A DNA stretch of 64,000 bases from positions 43,698,568 to 43,762,567 of the forward strand of contig OY365809.1 in assembly GCA_959347315.1 (NCBI GenBank), given 5' to 3'. The number at the start of each line of letters is the position of its first letter. Position 1 is the stretch's first letter. Position numbers and translations under genes: made by a program. The notes beneath the pieces are model-generated. The model was given only the letters and a program-made list of their open reading frames with translations, had not been told where the DNA came from and did not search any database. Source of the stretch: Bimastos eiseni (taxonomy: Eukaryota; Annelida; Clitellata; Crassiclitellata; Lumbricidae). Of the stretch, positions 23,161 through 35,140 are shown one piece after another.

Positions 23161-23734
23161 ATGACTCATCTGAACGATCATTGCGATTTTAGTAAACAGG
23201 GATATTATTATTATTAAATTATTGTGTTAAACAGAATTAATTGGGACATTACGTGTTGTAAAGGTAGATAATTATACCTATATATGTATGTGCGTATATA
23301 CGTATACATATATATAAATGTATATATATATACAAACAACCACATAAATACTCACATACATATATATATGTTTGTAAGTATGTGTGTGTCTGCATGTATG
23401 TATGTATGCTTGATTGCTATTATGTATATCGGAATACATGTCTGCTTGTATGCATGCATGTATAGTTGTATAAGCTCATATAAATCTGATTTTATGCATA
23501 AATACCGAACTGCACAGTGTGCATAATAATACTTCAATTATCTTTTGATATTAGCCACAACTTTCGACAAGTGTTAACATTATTTCTATGAAACACATCC
23601 GCCATATACGCCTATAGGAAACGTCCGGCGCATGGCATTCGCTGTCATAAATACACGCATGCGTACAGACAGACAGACAGACAGACAGACACATAGGCCT
23701 ACACACATGCGTGCTTTAAAGCAATTCGTTTCAA

Positions 23735-23790
23735 CTGTCACACAATCCCAAACGGGGAATCGAACCGAGGGCGACAAGACAGACGCGTAA
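23735..23790 (-). mobile_element. tRNA-like B box, probable SINE fragment
   Basis: On the minus strand the sequence includes CTCGGTTCGATTCCCCG, a perfect RNA polymerase III B box (GGTTCGATTCC). I could not fold a cloverleaf around it, so a SINE fragment is more likely than a tRNA gene. Confidence 0.4.
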
Positions 23791-23818
23791 TACGTCATCA
23801 TTTCTGCAACACGCATTT

Positions 23819-23832
23819 CGATGACGTCATCG
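23819..23832. promoter_or_regulatory. 14-bp perfect palindrome containing a full CRE
   Basis: CGATGACGTCATCG is self-complementary and contains the cAMP-response element TGACGTCA. No gene is seen next to it, so function is unknown. Confidence 0.4.
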
Positions 23833-24401
23833 ATCATTGCTCGATCACGATCCGTCCACAACAGAATGGCGGTGCAGTCACGCGTGAACCAGCGATTTCC
23901 ACGCATTATTTCAAGCGTGTCTGCGCAGATAGCTGGAACCGGAACATTCTGTAAATGCACGATGTTCACTGCACGGTTGAACTGCGTGATTAATGTTCGC
24001 CGATATTTTTGTGTAGTTTTTCTCGCACTCGAGACCTATGTTAAATAGCGGTCAATTTAGGCCTGTAAACGTGATGGGTATAAGCTGGGAATGGTATGAA
24101 AGGAAAATGAAGCTGACGAAAACTGTGTCATTGGCCTAGATTATGTCCGTGACTACATCCGAAACTTTTGGAAGACTAATCGGCAACCGCGCTTGTTTTT
24201 GTTAACGAAATACAACGACTTAATACATAGAACTTGCAACATAAATAACATGTGTTTATAGTAAGATTTTTAACTGGAGTAGCATAAGTTTAGACGAATT
24301 TTTCGGCGATTATGCCTTAAAATATACCCTCCCGAGTACTCGTGCCAAGTCAAATAAAAGAGGGTAAAAATGAAATCTTGCGCTATAAAATTATGTCTGG
24401 C

Positions 24402-24950
24402 CCTCTGAGCATCCACGCCATCTGCCAGCTGTCGACGGGAATGCGTTGATTGGTTCCATGCTCGTGCGTGGGCCCACTATTAACGACTCTTTCAGCCTAT
24501 AGTATACCTACATTCATTTCGATAATTTATATAGCGCCTCTTCGAGGGAAACTACTCAGAGATGCTCCCAGCCCAACCACGGCCAAAAAGAAATGACTTT
24601 AGCAGCTTACACAAGGTAGGTAGATCATTGTAAGGGGAAGACGGAGGGCAACCGGGAGCCCATTCCAGGTGGACGGACCAACCACTGATAAAGCTCGACG
24701 CATCATTAGCGACGAGCGGGCCCTGGACACCAGAAGCTCGCCTTTAGCAGAAGAGCGCAGAGCTCTACGCGAAACGAGTTCAGACACCGGACGACACAGT
24801 TCAGTCAACTGTGTTGTCCAGATACAGAGTACTGTTTTGCTATAGCTGATGCAAAATATTCGTTAGTAATGGCATTAAACTTCATTTTGGCTAGCCTCTG
24901 AGTAGACATCTTGTAGGGACACTATATAAATGCTCGATTACATTACATAT
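24402..24950. mobile_element. nested retroelements: minus-strand LINE tail inside a SINE-like element
   Basis: 24402-24504 matches 50019-50122 (shared GGTTCCATG...GTGGGCCCAC and CTTTCAGCCTA). Its continuation (GCAAAATATTCG... to CTCTGAGTAGACATC and CTATATAAATGCTC) resumes at about 24850-24950. Between them lies a LINE tail on the minus strand (about 24515-24810), whose reverse frame contains RRALSVVGPSTWNGLPVALR, the CR1/L2-type C-terminal signature, and which ends in a reversed GGCGCTATATAAATT. Confidence 0.7.
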
Positions 24951-25527
24951 GAGACAGTGAGTATTCCTCGTTCAATATAATGCTTAGACTTACAATATAA
25001 TAACTATTATAATGACCACAGTCACCATGTAGGCCTATCATCCTATGTGACTAAAAAATATTGTCTCGACCTGCAGTCCTACATTCGCTCCTCTCCTCAT
25101 ATATATTCGTCTGGCTTTCCCAACGCAATGTTTCACGAAATTTTATAGACTCGTATATTTTCACACAGTTTGCAATATCCGACACAATAACATAACGACA
25201 TAAACATCGCACAATTAAATATCTGAACGAATGAAATAACCGAATATAACCGAATGTAATAATGTCGAATAATGACATTAATTATTCCGTCCTGTGTTCG
25301 TCTATATGAGCCGACATCAAAACGAATACCGATGGAGAATATTGATGAAGAGTATGGCTCTACTGTACAAGCGACCCGGGCATCGCTGCGTTCATGCTTT
25401 CGTGCTGGGCGCACGTCGTAAAAGCGAGCGTTAATTCGCTAACGTCTGCCACGTCAACTAGCTTCGTTATTTGGCAATAAATGCATTGACACGTACGATC
25501 ACGTATTCCTTAAATCCAGCCACTTTT

Positions 25528-25625
25528 CGCACTCTGACAGCGCCAGAACCAAGGCTGGATTAGGGAGGAGGGCGACGTATTCCTCGTAAGGTTGACTAGT
25601 CCTTCTATCGCAAGGCGGTGTCGTA
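25528..25625 (+). repeat. dispersed repeat family A copy (diverged)
   Basis: CGCACTCTGACAGCGCCAG then GGAGGAGGGCGACG are recognisable; the 3' half is diverged. Confidence 0.7.
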
Positions 25626-25835
25626 TGTAAAAATGAGATGTATAACGAAATGGGCGATTTGCATGGCTACAGACAGTTAAGTTCGACTCCTGTAATATAA
25701 GTTGTCATCATTCGCTCATACTGTATACCGTAATTTGTCAGTTTGAAATTGAAACGAAAATTATAAATGATTAAAATATCGTTGTTGTCACAAAGTGTCA
25801 TTAAAATGCAACTACCACTACTTGCAACCCCGCCT

Positions 25836-25925
25836 CTGCTCGCGTTCTGGCAGCGTCAGTCCAAAGTCTGGATAGAACAGGAGGGCGACGCTAACATCGT
25901 TGTTATCACAGCGTCGTTAATTGTA
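25836..25925 (+). repeat. dispersed repeat family A copy
   Basis: GTTCTGGCAGCGTCAGTCC, CAGGAGGGCGACGCTAAC and ATCACAGCGTCGTTAATTG are present in order. The GCGACGCT/AGCGTCGT arms can pair. Confidence 0.8.
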
Positions 25926-25999
25926 TTCCATCGGTGGGGTTCAAGTATTTTTGCAGGACCAGCTTCTCAGAGGAAGGGGCGGGTAATGCATATTCAACA

Positions 26000-27230
26000 T
26001 GGTCGATCGAACAGAGGTCCCTGCGACTGAATGGCCCACATTTAAAGGACCCCCACGCTTAAAGGATTTAGTTTAGTATTGTGATTTAATGAGTCTAAAA
26101 TAAGTAAAATAAACTCAGAACCCATTTTTGCACGGGCGGAGACTTAGGGGGGACTGCGGGGGACGATCCCCCGAATATGAAGTGCGGGGATGGAGTAGCT
26201 TATATCCCCCTCAAATTCCAGACGATTGAACGTGTGCTTACTGTTATATTTCCTATGTCTGAGACTGGTTTCAAGAAACTATAAGTTTTACAGATAGGGC
26301 AAAGTAAAATTAAATTAGTAACTGGTGATTGTGCGCTCTAGTGGGGAATACATGTATAATCGGATTTGAGGTCCCAAGGTTGACCGATATGACTCATAGC
26401 AGGTCACCTTATACCTTAAACAAAGACAGACAGCACTCACAGACGGCTGGTATGCACCCTGGGTGATGCGGCTGATGCCAATGCTGCAGCCAACTGTTGC
26501 CGCTTCAATCCAACCATGAGGAGGTCAGAGTTCACGATATTGGCCAGGCCGCAAGGACAGTAATATCTCAGATTTCTCTGTGCAGCATTGGTCAGTGGCG
26601 TCACTAGGGGGCGAGGGAGGACAGCACCAGGTGAAACCATCAGAGGGGTGACACCAAAATAACACGATGACTGTCTAAAAAGCATTTGTGCAGAATTTCA
26701 GCAAAAATTCAATGATTTTAAATTAACAAAACCAGGTAACAAAAAATATTATCTTACATGTCTATGATCAAGGGCGTCAAGACAGAGGGGTTCGGAGGCA
26801 AATGCTTCAATTTCAGGTAGGGGAGATATTTTTGAGTCTTAGGGGGTGATATCTTCAAGTCTTTAACAAACTTTTAAGTTATTGTAACAATGTAACTAAT
26901 TATAACGTATTTATTATAATAAATAAATTATAAATTAAAGTTACTCACAGCTTCAGATTATGAAACAAGTTAGTGGTCTGGTACTACTACAAAGAACCAG
27001 TTATTGGTTTCATATCCACTTTAAGTTGTTTATTTTCTTGTTTTTGGTTCCTGTTGCCATCTGCTGTTGCAAAGATTGCTAACTTCTCATCTAAAAAATT
27101 GTTAGATACATGTTTGCAAAATGAGTGTAGGACATTTGCCTTCCCTCCCGAACATCTGACCATGGGACGATTTCTCCCATGTAAATGTTGAATAGAAACT
27201 ATATTTATCATCAATCCAACACAATAATAA
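26000..27230. other. no gene seen; possible transposon-end fragments
   Basis: At 26590, CAGTGGCGTCACTAGGGGGC resembles DNA-transposon ends of the CAGTGGCGTAACTAGG type, and G-rich GGCGGGGACTTAG at 26130 resembles a stretch at 10465. I could not define element ends. No gene is seen. Confidence 0.35.
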
Positions 27231-27290
27231 TAACAATACTAATAATACTAATAATAATAATATAATAATAATAATAATAATAATAATTTA
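27225..27290. repeat. (AAT)n microsatellite
   Basis: About 20 AAT/ATA units. Confidence 0.9.
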
Positions 27291-27879
27291 GTTTAATTTC
27301 ACATTGAGAGACTTTGGCATGATTAGAAGTACAGTATGAATGGACGATGACACGTTATTTATTGAACCTCTATTAAATTAAGCAAAATATATTTGCGTCA
27401 AGCAAACTTCTCTTTAACCGCAAATTATTTTTAATCGATACAACTTCACTTTAAAATAGTAGACAAAGCGAGGCAAAAATCACCAAGCAATTGTATTGTA
27501 TTTAAGTATTTATAATGCGACTCCAGTAGGGTGAACCATTCAGAAGCGCTGCCAGTGCGCAATGTCCCGCAAAAAGAAGTAGGTTTTGAGAAATGCAAAA
27601 GAGGATAAGAGATAGAATTTTAGAGCGAACAGATGGAGAAAGCGCATTTCACAGACAGGGACCGATTGAAACAAAATATCTATAGACTGAACCGCTGCTG
27701 TTGTAGTTGGGGAATTGAACTTTTTTATGACCTGTCCAATACCAAAATTCTGTCCCTCCCAAACTCAGAGCCAAGTCTCCGCCTATGCATTTTTGGTAAA
27801 AATTGCAATCGAATCACATATACAATTTTCGCGGATTATGTCGGCTTCTGTTGGAGTTGCCATTGTCAGCCAGGAAGGG

Positions 27880-28035
27880 CTGAAGGACGGGTGGAAGGAC
27901 GGAAGAAGGACTAAAGGACGAAAGGAGGGAAGGATGGGACGGACGAATGCACGGATGGACGTGGGAAAAGGCGGCTGGTCGAAGCGAGGGATGTCAAGTG
28001 GGAAAGAGGGAGGGAGGAGGAAGGAAGCGAGAGGA
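27880..28035. repeat. purine-rich GGA/GGAC degenerate array
   Basis: GAAGGAC, GGACGG and GGGAGG units run for about 150 bases with purines on the + strand, the opposite polarity to most tracts in this window. Confidence 0.6.
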
Positions 28036-28174
28036 ATGTGGACTGATGGTTGGATAGGCATGCATAAGTCATTGCCCTCTTTCCCTAGGCCTATAGGAAT
28101 TGCGTCCGTCAGTGGAGATTAGGCCATTGTTAAAGGCATCGCCACACATGTCTAAGTGTGCTAAGTGTGTATAT

Positions 28175-28331
<157 letters not shown>

Positions 28332-28530
28332 TGATCCATGAGCTCATCTTGTCGAGCGCTGAACACACAATGACCGCCGTTCGTTCGTTCGTTCGTCCCT
28401 CGTTAGATGTCGCATCGAGCAGCTCATTATATTGCGCCAAGGCACCGCTCGGACAGACGGGGAGGGAAAAATGGGTTCAAGGGGCGATGTCTCGGCCCCC
28501 TTCGCCTGCCCTACTTTCCCGCGGCCCCCC

Positions 28531-28545
28531 TGACGTCATGAGTCA
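28531..28545. promoter_or_regulatory. abutting CRE and AP-1 motifs in a GC-rich patch
   Basis: TGACGTCA (28531-28538) is immediately followed by TGAGTCA (28539-28545). The local 28440-28760 stretch is GC-rich. No gene start is recognisable nearby, so this is only a candidate regulatory site. Confidence 0.35.
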
Positions 28546-28884
28546 CTCTTTCATATGCAGACGACGTGTTTCGACTGCAGCTCCAGGCGGAGGATTCGTC
28601 TGTCCCCTATTGATCGGATTCCGCTGCCCGCCATCAATCGCTTCGGCCTTTCGTTAACCCTCGGTTCACCTCCTCCACCCTCTACCCCCATTCCGTTTTC
28701 TCTCATCCGGTTGGCTACTTTGGTAGATGCACCATCCCGTGAACCTATGTGCGCCTGGTTTCCGGTTCGTCGCCCGATTTTGGCTTGTTTAATTTAAGAG
28801 ATGTGAATCTCCGGTCATGGAACGGGCCCTTCAACGGGGACCTTCAATGACGGTGAAGCCCATTCAGAGGGGTAAACTCAAACA

Positions 28885-29090
28885 CTGCTTATACTCCGGC
28901 AGTGCTAGTCCTCTGTCTGGATAAAGGAGGAGGGCGACGCTCATGATCAATGTTTTCACAGAGTGCTTATAAATTAAAACTAATACAACTCCCTCAGCAC
29001 AGAACACTCTGACAGTGCCAGTCCCAAGCCTTGATGAAGGAGGAGGGGTCTCTGTTATCACGTAGTGTCGTTAAACTGATACAACTGCTG
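28885..29090 (+). repeat. two tandem family A copies
   Basis: Copies are at about 28885-28985 (CGGCAGTGCTAGTCC ... GGAGGAGGGCGACGCT ... CACAGAGTGC) and 29003-29092 (CACTCTGACAGTGCCAGTCC ... AGTGTCGTTAAACTG). The second ends in a CTG/CTA simple tail. Confidence 0.8.
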
Positions 29091-29269
29091 CTACTGTTCA
29101 AACGGGCAGCGGTGCGAAAGGATGCCACCGGATCAATTGGATGAAAAATGAAAGAGGTCAAGGTCATGTACGGTCGCCATAGAGATTGGTCCACATTTGC
29201 ATCGCTGTATTCATTATATTCTTCAGTTCATCGGGCTTTAGAAGCGGTATAGTCAATGAATCGATCAAA

Positions 29270-29330
29270 CAAACATTCAATCAATCAATCAATAAGTCAG
29301 TCAGTCAGCCAATCAGTGAGTCAGTCAACG
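29270..29330. repeat. CAAT and CAGT tetranucleotide cluster
   Basis: TCAATCAATCAATAAG is followed by TCAGTCAGTCAG units. Confidence 0.7.
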
Positions 29331-29499
29331 TTTGTAGTCCGTTTTCTTTCAATTTTCCTGTCTTTGAATCCGTTTCTGGAAGGTTGTTAAGACGGTGGTA
29401 TCTGAGAGTTCTTTGTTGTACAGATCATTCTTTTATTATTTTAAAGCCCATTATAACCACTTAGCGACAGACTATGATTATATATCATGCACTGTTTTA

Positions 29500-29600
29500 T
29501 TAGAAGGGAAAGTGTTCGTAGGTCTATCAGTCGTAGGGTCTTGGATTCAAATCCAGCCAAGGCAATCTTTATTTTCAAGATTTCATCTCCATGTCAGCCC
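29500..29600 (+). mobile_element. tRNA-derived SINE fragment
   Basis: GTTCGTAGGTCTATCAGTCG followed by GGATTCAAATCCAGCC (B-box-like) has the spacing of a tRNA-derived SINE head. It is diverged. Confidence 0.45.
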
Positions 29601-29919
29601 ATATAATGAGTAGTCTACACTGACCCCAAGTCCCCACCTAAACAACACCCCCCCAGCTGGTGCCCTGCGCTTGGCTTCTTCATCCCCTCATTTTCTTGTT
29701 ATTGTTATTTTTCTTCGTTTGGTTCGATTTCAATCTGACTGAAACATCCGTCGTGAATGCGACGTAGATTTCTTAGACGTTTTAAGCGGAATGATAATGA
29801 TGATGATGACGGTGATTGATGACAGCAACGGCAACAACGACGACTATGATGATGACGTGCTCGTGATTTATCCGTCGTCGATTTCCGTTCTTTAATCATG
29901 CATCCGACTCAACCTCAAC

Positions 29920-30145
29920 CTATCATCATCATCATCATCGTCATCGCCATCGCCATCGCCATCGTTGTCGTCATCATCATCATCAACAACGTCATCATCT
30001 CCATCATCGCCATTAGTCTGCCAACAACCAGTCAGCCAGTGAAATAGTCAGTCAGATAGTCAGTTAGTCTGTCAGCAAGCCAATCAGTTATCGATCCAGT
30101 CGTCAGTTAGACAGTCAGTATAAACCAGTCAGTCAGTCAGATGCC
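29920..30145. repeat. (CAT)/(CGC CAT)n then (CAGT)n clusters
   Basis: TCATCATCATCG/TCGCCATCGCCATC occurs at about 29922-30015, and AGTCAGTCAG/AGTTAGTC at about 30030-30142. Confidence 0.75.
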
Positions 30146-30369
30146 TGGGACATTGCCCGGCGCCAGTCAAGGAACAAAGACTAGCACAAGATCTACGATT
30201 ATGATGGCACGATATCAACCACGTCTCAATACCTACAAAGCGTAATAAACGATCATTTGCAAACGCACTCACATTATAATATGCAAATACGTAATGCAAC
30301 TCTTTTTTTATAGCGCACCACAAGAACCTTTGTACGTGTTTTTTGATATTATACGTCGTTGTCTATCTA

Positions 30370-30560
30370 CGGGTGCATATATATATATGACTAAACGATG
30401 GAGATATATATATATGTATTGTTCCTTTGCATAGGAATGTGTGTATTAAACCCATTAGGTGGCATTAAGCTAATGCACTCCGTACATATACAAATGCATT
30501 TTATGGAGCATAAGTATATATATATATAATATATATATACATATATCATATTTATATAAT
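30370..30560. repeat. TATA-rich array
   Basis: Short ATAT runs at 30378-30390, 30404-30420 and 30508-30560. Nothing coding. Confidence 0.6.
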
Positions 30561-30594
30561 GTATACTATATAGGTCCGAATGCACTTGCCCGTA

Positions 30595-30775
30595 TCATGC
30601 CCCTCCCTTCTGTTTCCCTCTTCACCCGCGTCTCTCATAAATACCTCTCTTTCTCAACTCCACATTCCTCCCCTCCCACTCCCACTCCCCCTCCATCTCT
30701 TCCTTTACTTCCAATCCCATCCACCTCCTCCTCTTTCTCCGCTTCCTCCTCCAACTTCTTATCCACCTTCTTCTG
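30595..30775. repeat. polypyrimidine tract
   Basis: CCTCCC/CTCCTC on the + strand for about 180 bases; again C/T on the + strand. Confidence 0.65.
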
Positions 30776-31444
30776 ACTGCGTCAATCGGAGAACTCCGGA
30801 GATAGTCTGACAGGCTTGACAGACGGAACCAAGTGTAGGCAAACCGCGGGGACAATAGGTACCCCGCCCCCCAGTGCTACCACCATGGTCCATGGCACCT
30901 CATATCCCACTTAACAACAGCGCCAATAATTAAGAAGCTCATGAAGTATGTACATGAGTCCGTCATTCCCAACGATTGATACCGATTGCTATCGATCGTA
31001 ACCGATGGTCACCGATTAATTGGTACCGAATGTTACCGATTTCAGCCAATCTGTGATTATTGCTCGAAAGGAGATAAGAGAGGAAGAAAAGGTGATTGTG
31101 CTTTCTATATACCAGCAACGAAATAAAAAGAAACGAATTGGATAAATAAATTACCCGGAAAAGGTTGAAACAATTGAAGAGCTAGAAAAATAATCGACCT
31201 GAGCAATTTCATATTGATAGATGTCTTTAAATGAAGTCAATATTATTTGCCATTCTCTTGACCGTCTGCACAACCATCCTTCGTTTTCTAAAGCCAGGCC
31301 AAATGACGATTTAAAGTCGGGGAATAGATTAAACGAACGTCAACCTTTGACCTTTGTCAGCTCCATTTCCCTTCCGTCAAGAATGGGTAACCCCTCGGAC
31401 GGTATAAAGGCTAACGTATATAGCACGGTGCGATTAAACACCAC

Positions 31445-31545
31445 AGTTTGCACTCTGATACTGCCAGTCCCAAGCCTGGATAAATGAGGAGGTCGACGCT
31501 AATGATCCCTGTTGTCACACAGCGTCGTTAAACTGCAACTACTAA
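31445..31545 (+). repeat. dispersed repeat family A copy (close to consensus)
   Basis: It runs from TTTGCACTCTGATACTGCCA through GAGGAGGTCGACGCTAATGA to CACACAGCGTCGTTAAACTG and CAACTACTA. The GCGTCG and CGACGC arms flank about 24 bases. Confidence 0.85.
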
Positions 31546-31884
31546 TTAAGGTGTTATCAACCCAACAGGTGGTATAACTTCCGTATCAGATAATAGAAGT
31601 CTCCAGTACAAATCAGGGAGCGCTTTATCCGTAGAAGGTAGTCTACCTTCCCATAATGCAGAGCAGCTGATTAAATTTAACATTGGAGGTAGTTTCCAGA
31701 TTGACTTCCAAGTTCCAGTGGAGTAAACATTTCCTACAGTTCTTTCCCGCCCAGATGCAAAGTCTTTAGCCTATAATACACAGCTCGCGAACAAAACAGT
31801 AACCAGACAGACAGCAGGACATAAGAGGATGCAAGCAGACCAGTTGCCTTTATTTCAGTTATGAAATAAGACGCTGGCCTATTA

Positions 31885-32181
31885 TTAGATATAATGTATA
31901 AATATATACATATAATATGCACATATATAATATATTTGTATTATTTACAATGCATATATATATATATAATATAAAAATATATATATTACATGCACACATA
32001 AGTATAGCTAATACGTTTTACTTATATATGTATATATAAAAATATACATATAAATATAGGTACGAGGATTCGTTTGGCGTATATATATATATAATATATA
32101 TATATATAATATATATATATATATTATATATATATATATATAATATATATATATTGACGTAAAACGAATCCTCGCACCTGC
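31885..32181. repeat. AT array with a long inverted repeat
   Basis: After scattered ATAT runs, the arm AGGTACGAGGATTCGTTTGG (about 32058-32077) is matched in reverse complement by AAAACGAATCCTCGCACCT (about 32161-32179). The ~80 bases between are almost pure TA, itself self-complementary, so the whole stretch can form one long hairpin or cruciform. Confidence 0.8.
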
Positions 32182-32189
32182 CGCAATAA

Positions 32190-33030
32190 AGCAAGAGGCG
32201 ACGCGCTTTAAAATGTCCGCAGTTCCCGGAACTATTTCTCCCCTTCCCATCAATGTCAATGCAGAAGTATTGGAAAGGAAAATCGCACTGTGCACTGTTT
32301 CGGGAAACGAATAGATGAGGATAATGGCCGACTAAATCTTACTAAGAATTCTGGGAGATCAATTAAAAACAAATCATCAACATTTAGATAAAATTTAATA
32401 AAGGCTTACATACATACATACATGAGCCATCAACATATCAATCATAAGCAAATGCTATAAAAATAGAACATCTAGCAAGTGGATGAATAATAACGAATCA
32501 GTCTCTGAGTATTTGAATAAAAACCTTGCATGTTAAAATAAAACTGTACGAAGCAAAATTCTGCTGAGTCAGAATTTACAGATCATTTGAATCAGCTGCT
32601 ACTTTTCGAAACGATTATACAAACATTTTAAAACAATGTACGAATGACAGTTCTAACCAGCTTATTAATAAAACATCATCGATTTACCATAAGCACTGAG
32701 AACAGTATTTCACAAATAAAAAAACCTCAATCCATAAAAAAACTAAATCGTCAAAAAAAGAAAGTCTTGATTATCTAAATATTTGTACCATGGTTTAAGA
32801 AAGTTACAGAACATTCCATACTGAACAATTAGAAACTGTATTTAATGAAAGAAAGTAATAGCTAATAACCTATTTAGTAATTTAATACAAAATATATTGC
32901 TTAAAAAACATTTTTGAATTATTTATTTCAAATTTAAACACATTGCTTATCAACTTAAAAAAATTCACTTAACCAGCAACAACTGATGATATAGAATATA
33001 TTATATGACACACAACTCAGTGAGAACTCT
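32190..33030. other. no gene seen
   Basis: A/T-rich sequence with A runs. No coding, RNA or repeat structure is evident. Confidence 0.4.
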
Positions 33031-33034
33031 ACCA

Positions 33035-33150
33035 CTGTATAATAGCTCAAGCAGTGACAGTCTCAAGCCTGAATAAAGAACGAGGGCGACGCCAATTGAT
33101 CCTTTTTATCAGAGTGCCATTAAACTGAAACTACCATTACTATTACTACT
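33035..33150 (+). repeat. dispersed repeat family A copy with (TAC)n-like tail
   Basis: AGCAGTGACAGTCTCAAGCC, GAGGGCGACGCC and GTGCCATTAAACTG are followed by ACTACCATTACTATTACTAC. A simple-repeat tail is typical of retroposed elements. Confidence 0.75.
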
Positions 33151-34119
33151 ACAACTCAGATTTGTAAAAAATGTATCTAGTAAATAGAAAACTTGGTAAG
33201 ACAGACAAGAGCCTCTGACCAATCATAACAGCCGATATCATTCTGACAGGTGTCAATCAAATCATCTCTGAGTAACAGGAAAATATCACAATAAAGTGGC
33301 GACATCTGCATTAAGACGAGTAAAATTTCTGTCAAAAATTGTGTTGCACGTTTTATCTTATATCGTAAATTAAAAGAATTTTGTTACATTATGCTTCTGT
33401 AGTCCAGAGCCAAAATCAGCAATTGCTATTTCCTACCAAACCATACATATTAATACAGTATCATTATTATTATTTACTTAACAATTGTAATTAAGTGAAT
33501 TAAGTCATGACACAAAAGGAGTTTTGTCACACATGCGACTTCATAAAGTCGTGTGTCATAGCTAATTGCTGCCTTGTAAAGTCGCCAAATCGTCCAGTCC
33601 TTGACTTGACATCATGATACGAGACATTTGTATTTAGACAGAAAAAAATGACAACTACTCAATTGACAGCCAAAGCACACTCGGAGCTCAGCTTACAAGC
33701 ACCAGACTGCAATAACCGTTATTTGGCTTGTGACTCCAAGAACCTGCCGTCGTATCTGTACAAAGTTCTCACGTGGTCACAGGTGTATCATCAGATGCCT
33801 CTATTCACAGGTTTAATTAGTTGCTGAATGGCACTGTGAATAGCATCAACTGATAGTTAGGTCTATGGTAAAAAACCACGGTAAGTGCAATCATCAGCAT
33901 ACAATAAAGTGCGATAAAAGCAAAAAGACGATAAAGGAAATAAAGGCAAAATGGCGATAAAGGCAACAGACTTGTTTCGACGCCTTTAAAGTAACTACTT
34001 AGATGCACAAAGGTCAGTACACAATAAAACATCTGTAGAAGCACATATGGAACTTCACTGAACTCATTCACAGGGATATAATTACACCAAGCAACTGCCA
34101 AACTGGGTCATTTGGCTAA

Positions 34120-34295
34120 AGCACACGCACACAACACAGCTGTGATTCGTCCAACTTTCTGGAGTAGGTCAACTAGCATCTTACGACCTGACCTACTTCG
34201 TCTATCTTTACCTCCATTCCATAAGCGCTTGCAATCCCTTTTATTCCCTACTGGTTTCCCATTCCAGAGGTGCTATATAAATTTTAATTACAATT
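34120..34295 (+). mobile_element. non-LTR retrotransposon 3'-tail fragment
   Basis: A diverged C-terminal-like frame is followed by TCCAGAGGTGCTATATAAATTTTAATT, the shared tail. No reverse transcriptase remains. Confidence 0.45.
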
Positions 34296-34619
34296 AGTAT
34301 TACAACTATAATGATAACTATATTAATCTGTAGAAGTTCATGGGAATGGTTTAATGCTTGCTCTTTCAAAACCAAACATCAAATTCTAATCAGCTTCTCC
34401 AATTCCGCTAAGCAGCGAACACGACTGCAAACTACAAACATCTAGAAAAACATAGATGTCACAGATCTCTGAAATTTGTCAGTGTCGCACGAAGGTAAAA
34501 GAGACGATCTTATTGGTTGCTTTTTTGGGTCGGGTCAGAATCTGGGGCCAATACCTGGAGATCACACAATGCTATAGCTTTTTACTTGTAATGCAACCTG
34601 CAGGGTTTTTAGAAATTGC

Positions 34620-34710
34620 TCTCTTTTCATTAGTCATGGCTGGACTAGAGGTGCATCTGAGTAGGTCCTTGTAAAGGCGCTATATAAATGCTCAGAATGA
34701 ATGAATGGAA
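34620..34710 (+). mobile_element. LINE/SINE 3' tail
   Basis: CATCTGAGTAGGTCCTTGTA then AAGGCGCTATATAAATGCTC and a GAATGAATG tail. Confidence 0.6.
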
Positions 34711-35069
34711 ATACAGAAACTTCAAAAGAACCAGCAACAGATGATAAACATTTTGCTCGAGTATTATCATATTATCATGACAGAACGCTCAATGTTAACG
34801 TACAATATGATGCTACTTAAGACTACACTTACAACAGCATAAGTTGATACTTGATAAAAGAGTTCAAGAAATATATGCAGTAAATGCAATGTAATGTAAC
34901 ATATAATGATGTGCTTTCCACACTGTTACACTCAACTGACATAACCCTATTTAACATCATGTATGTGTGTATGAGAAGATTTAACATAGCACATCTTAGG
35001 TAACTCCCAAAGACGATGTACCCAAGTCTATCCAGCAGATCTAAAACAAGTGCATTCTAAGACATAGGT

Positions 35070-35140
35070 CAGCTCAGAGAGCACACCCCTGAGTCATTCT
35101 GTTCTTGGTCGGTGCTATATAAATGTTCATTAACAGATAC
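35070..35140 (+). mobile_element. LINE/SINE 3' tail (diverged)
   Basis: CCCCTGAGTCATTCTGTTC then GGTGCTATATAAATGTTCATT. From here to about 36830 I see no gene. Confidence 0.5.

Noticed and set aside
23735..23790. A tRNA gene on the minus strand
   Set aside because: The B box is perfect but no acceptor, D-arm or anticodon stem could be paired around it; a SINE fragment fits better.
26437..26685. 82-codon reverse frame near a CAGTGGCGTCACTAGG motif
   Set aside because: No conserved motif; it overlaps probable transposon-end sequence.
33817..34101. 94-residue hydrophobic reverse frame as a small membrane protein
   Set aside because: It starts at TTG, overlaps repeated GGCGATAAAGGCAA-type sequence and has no family resemblance.
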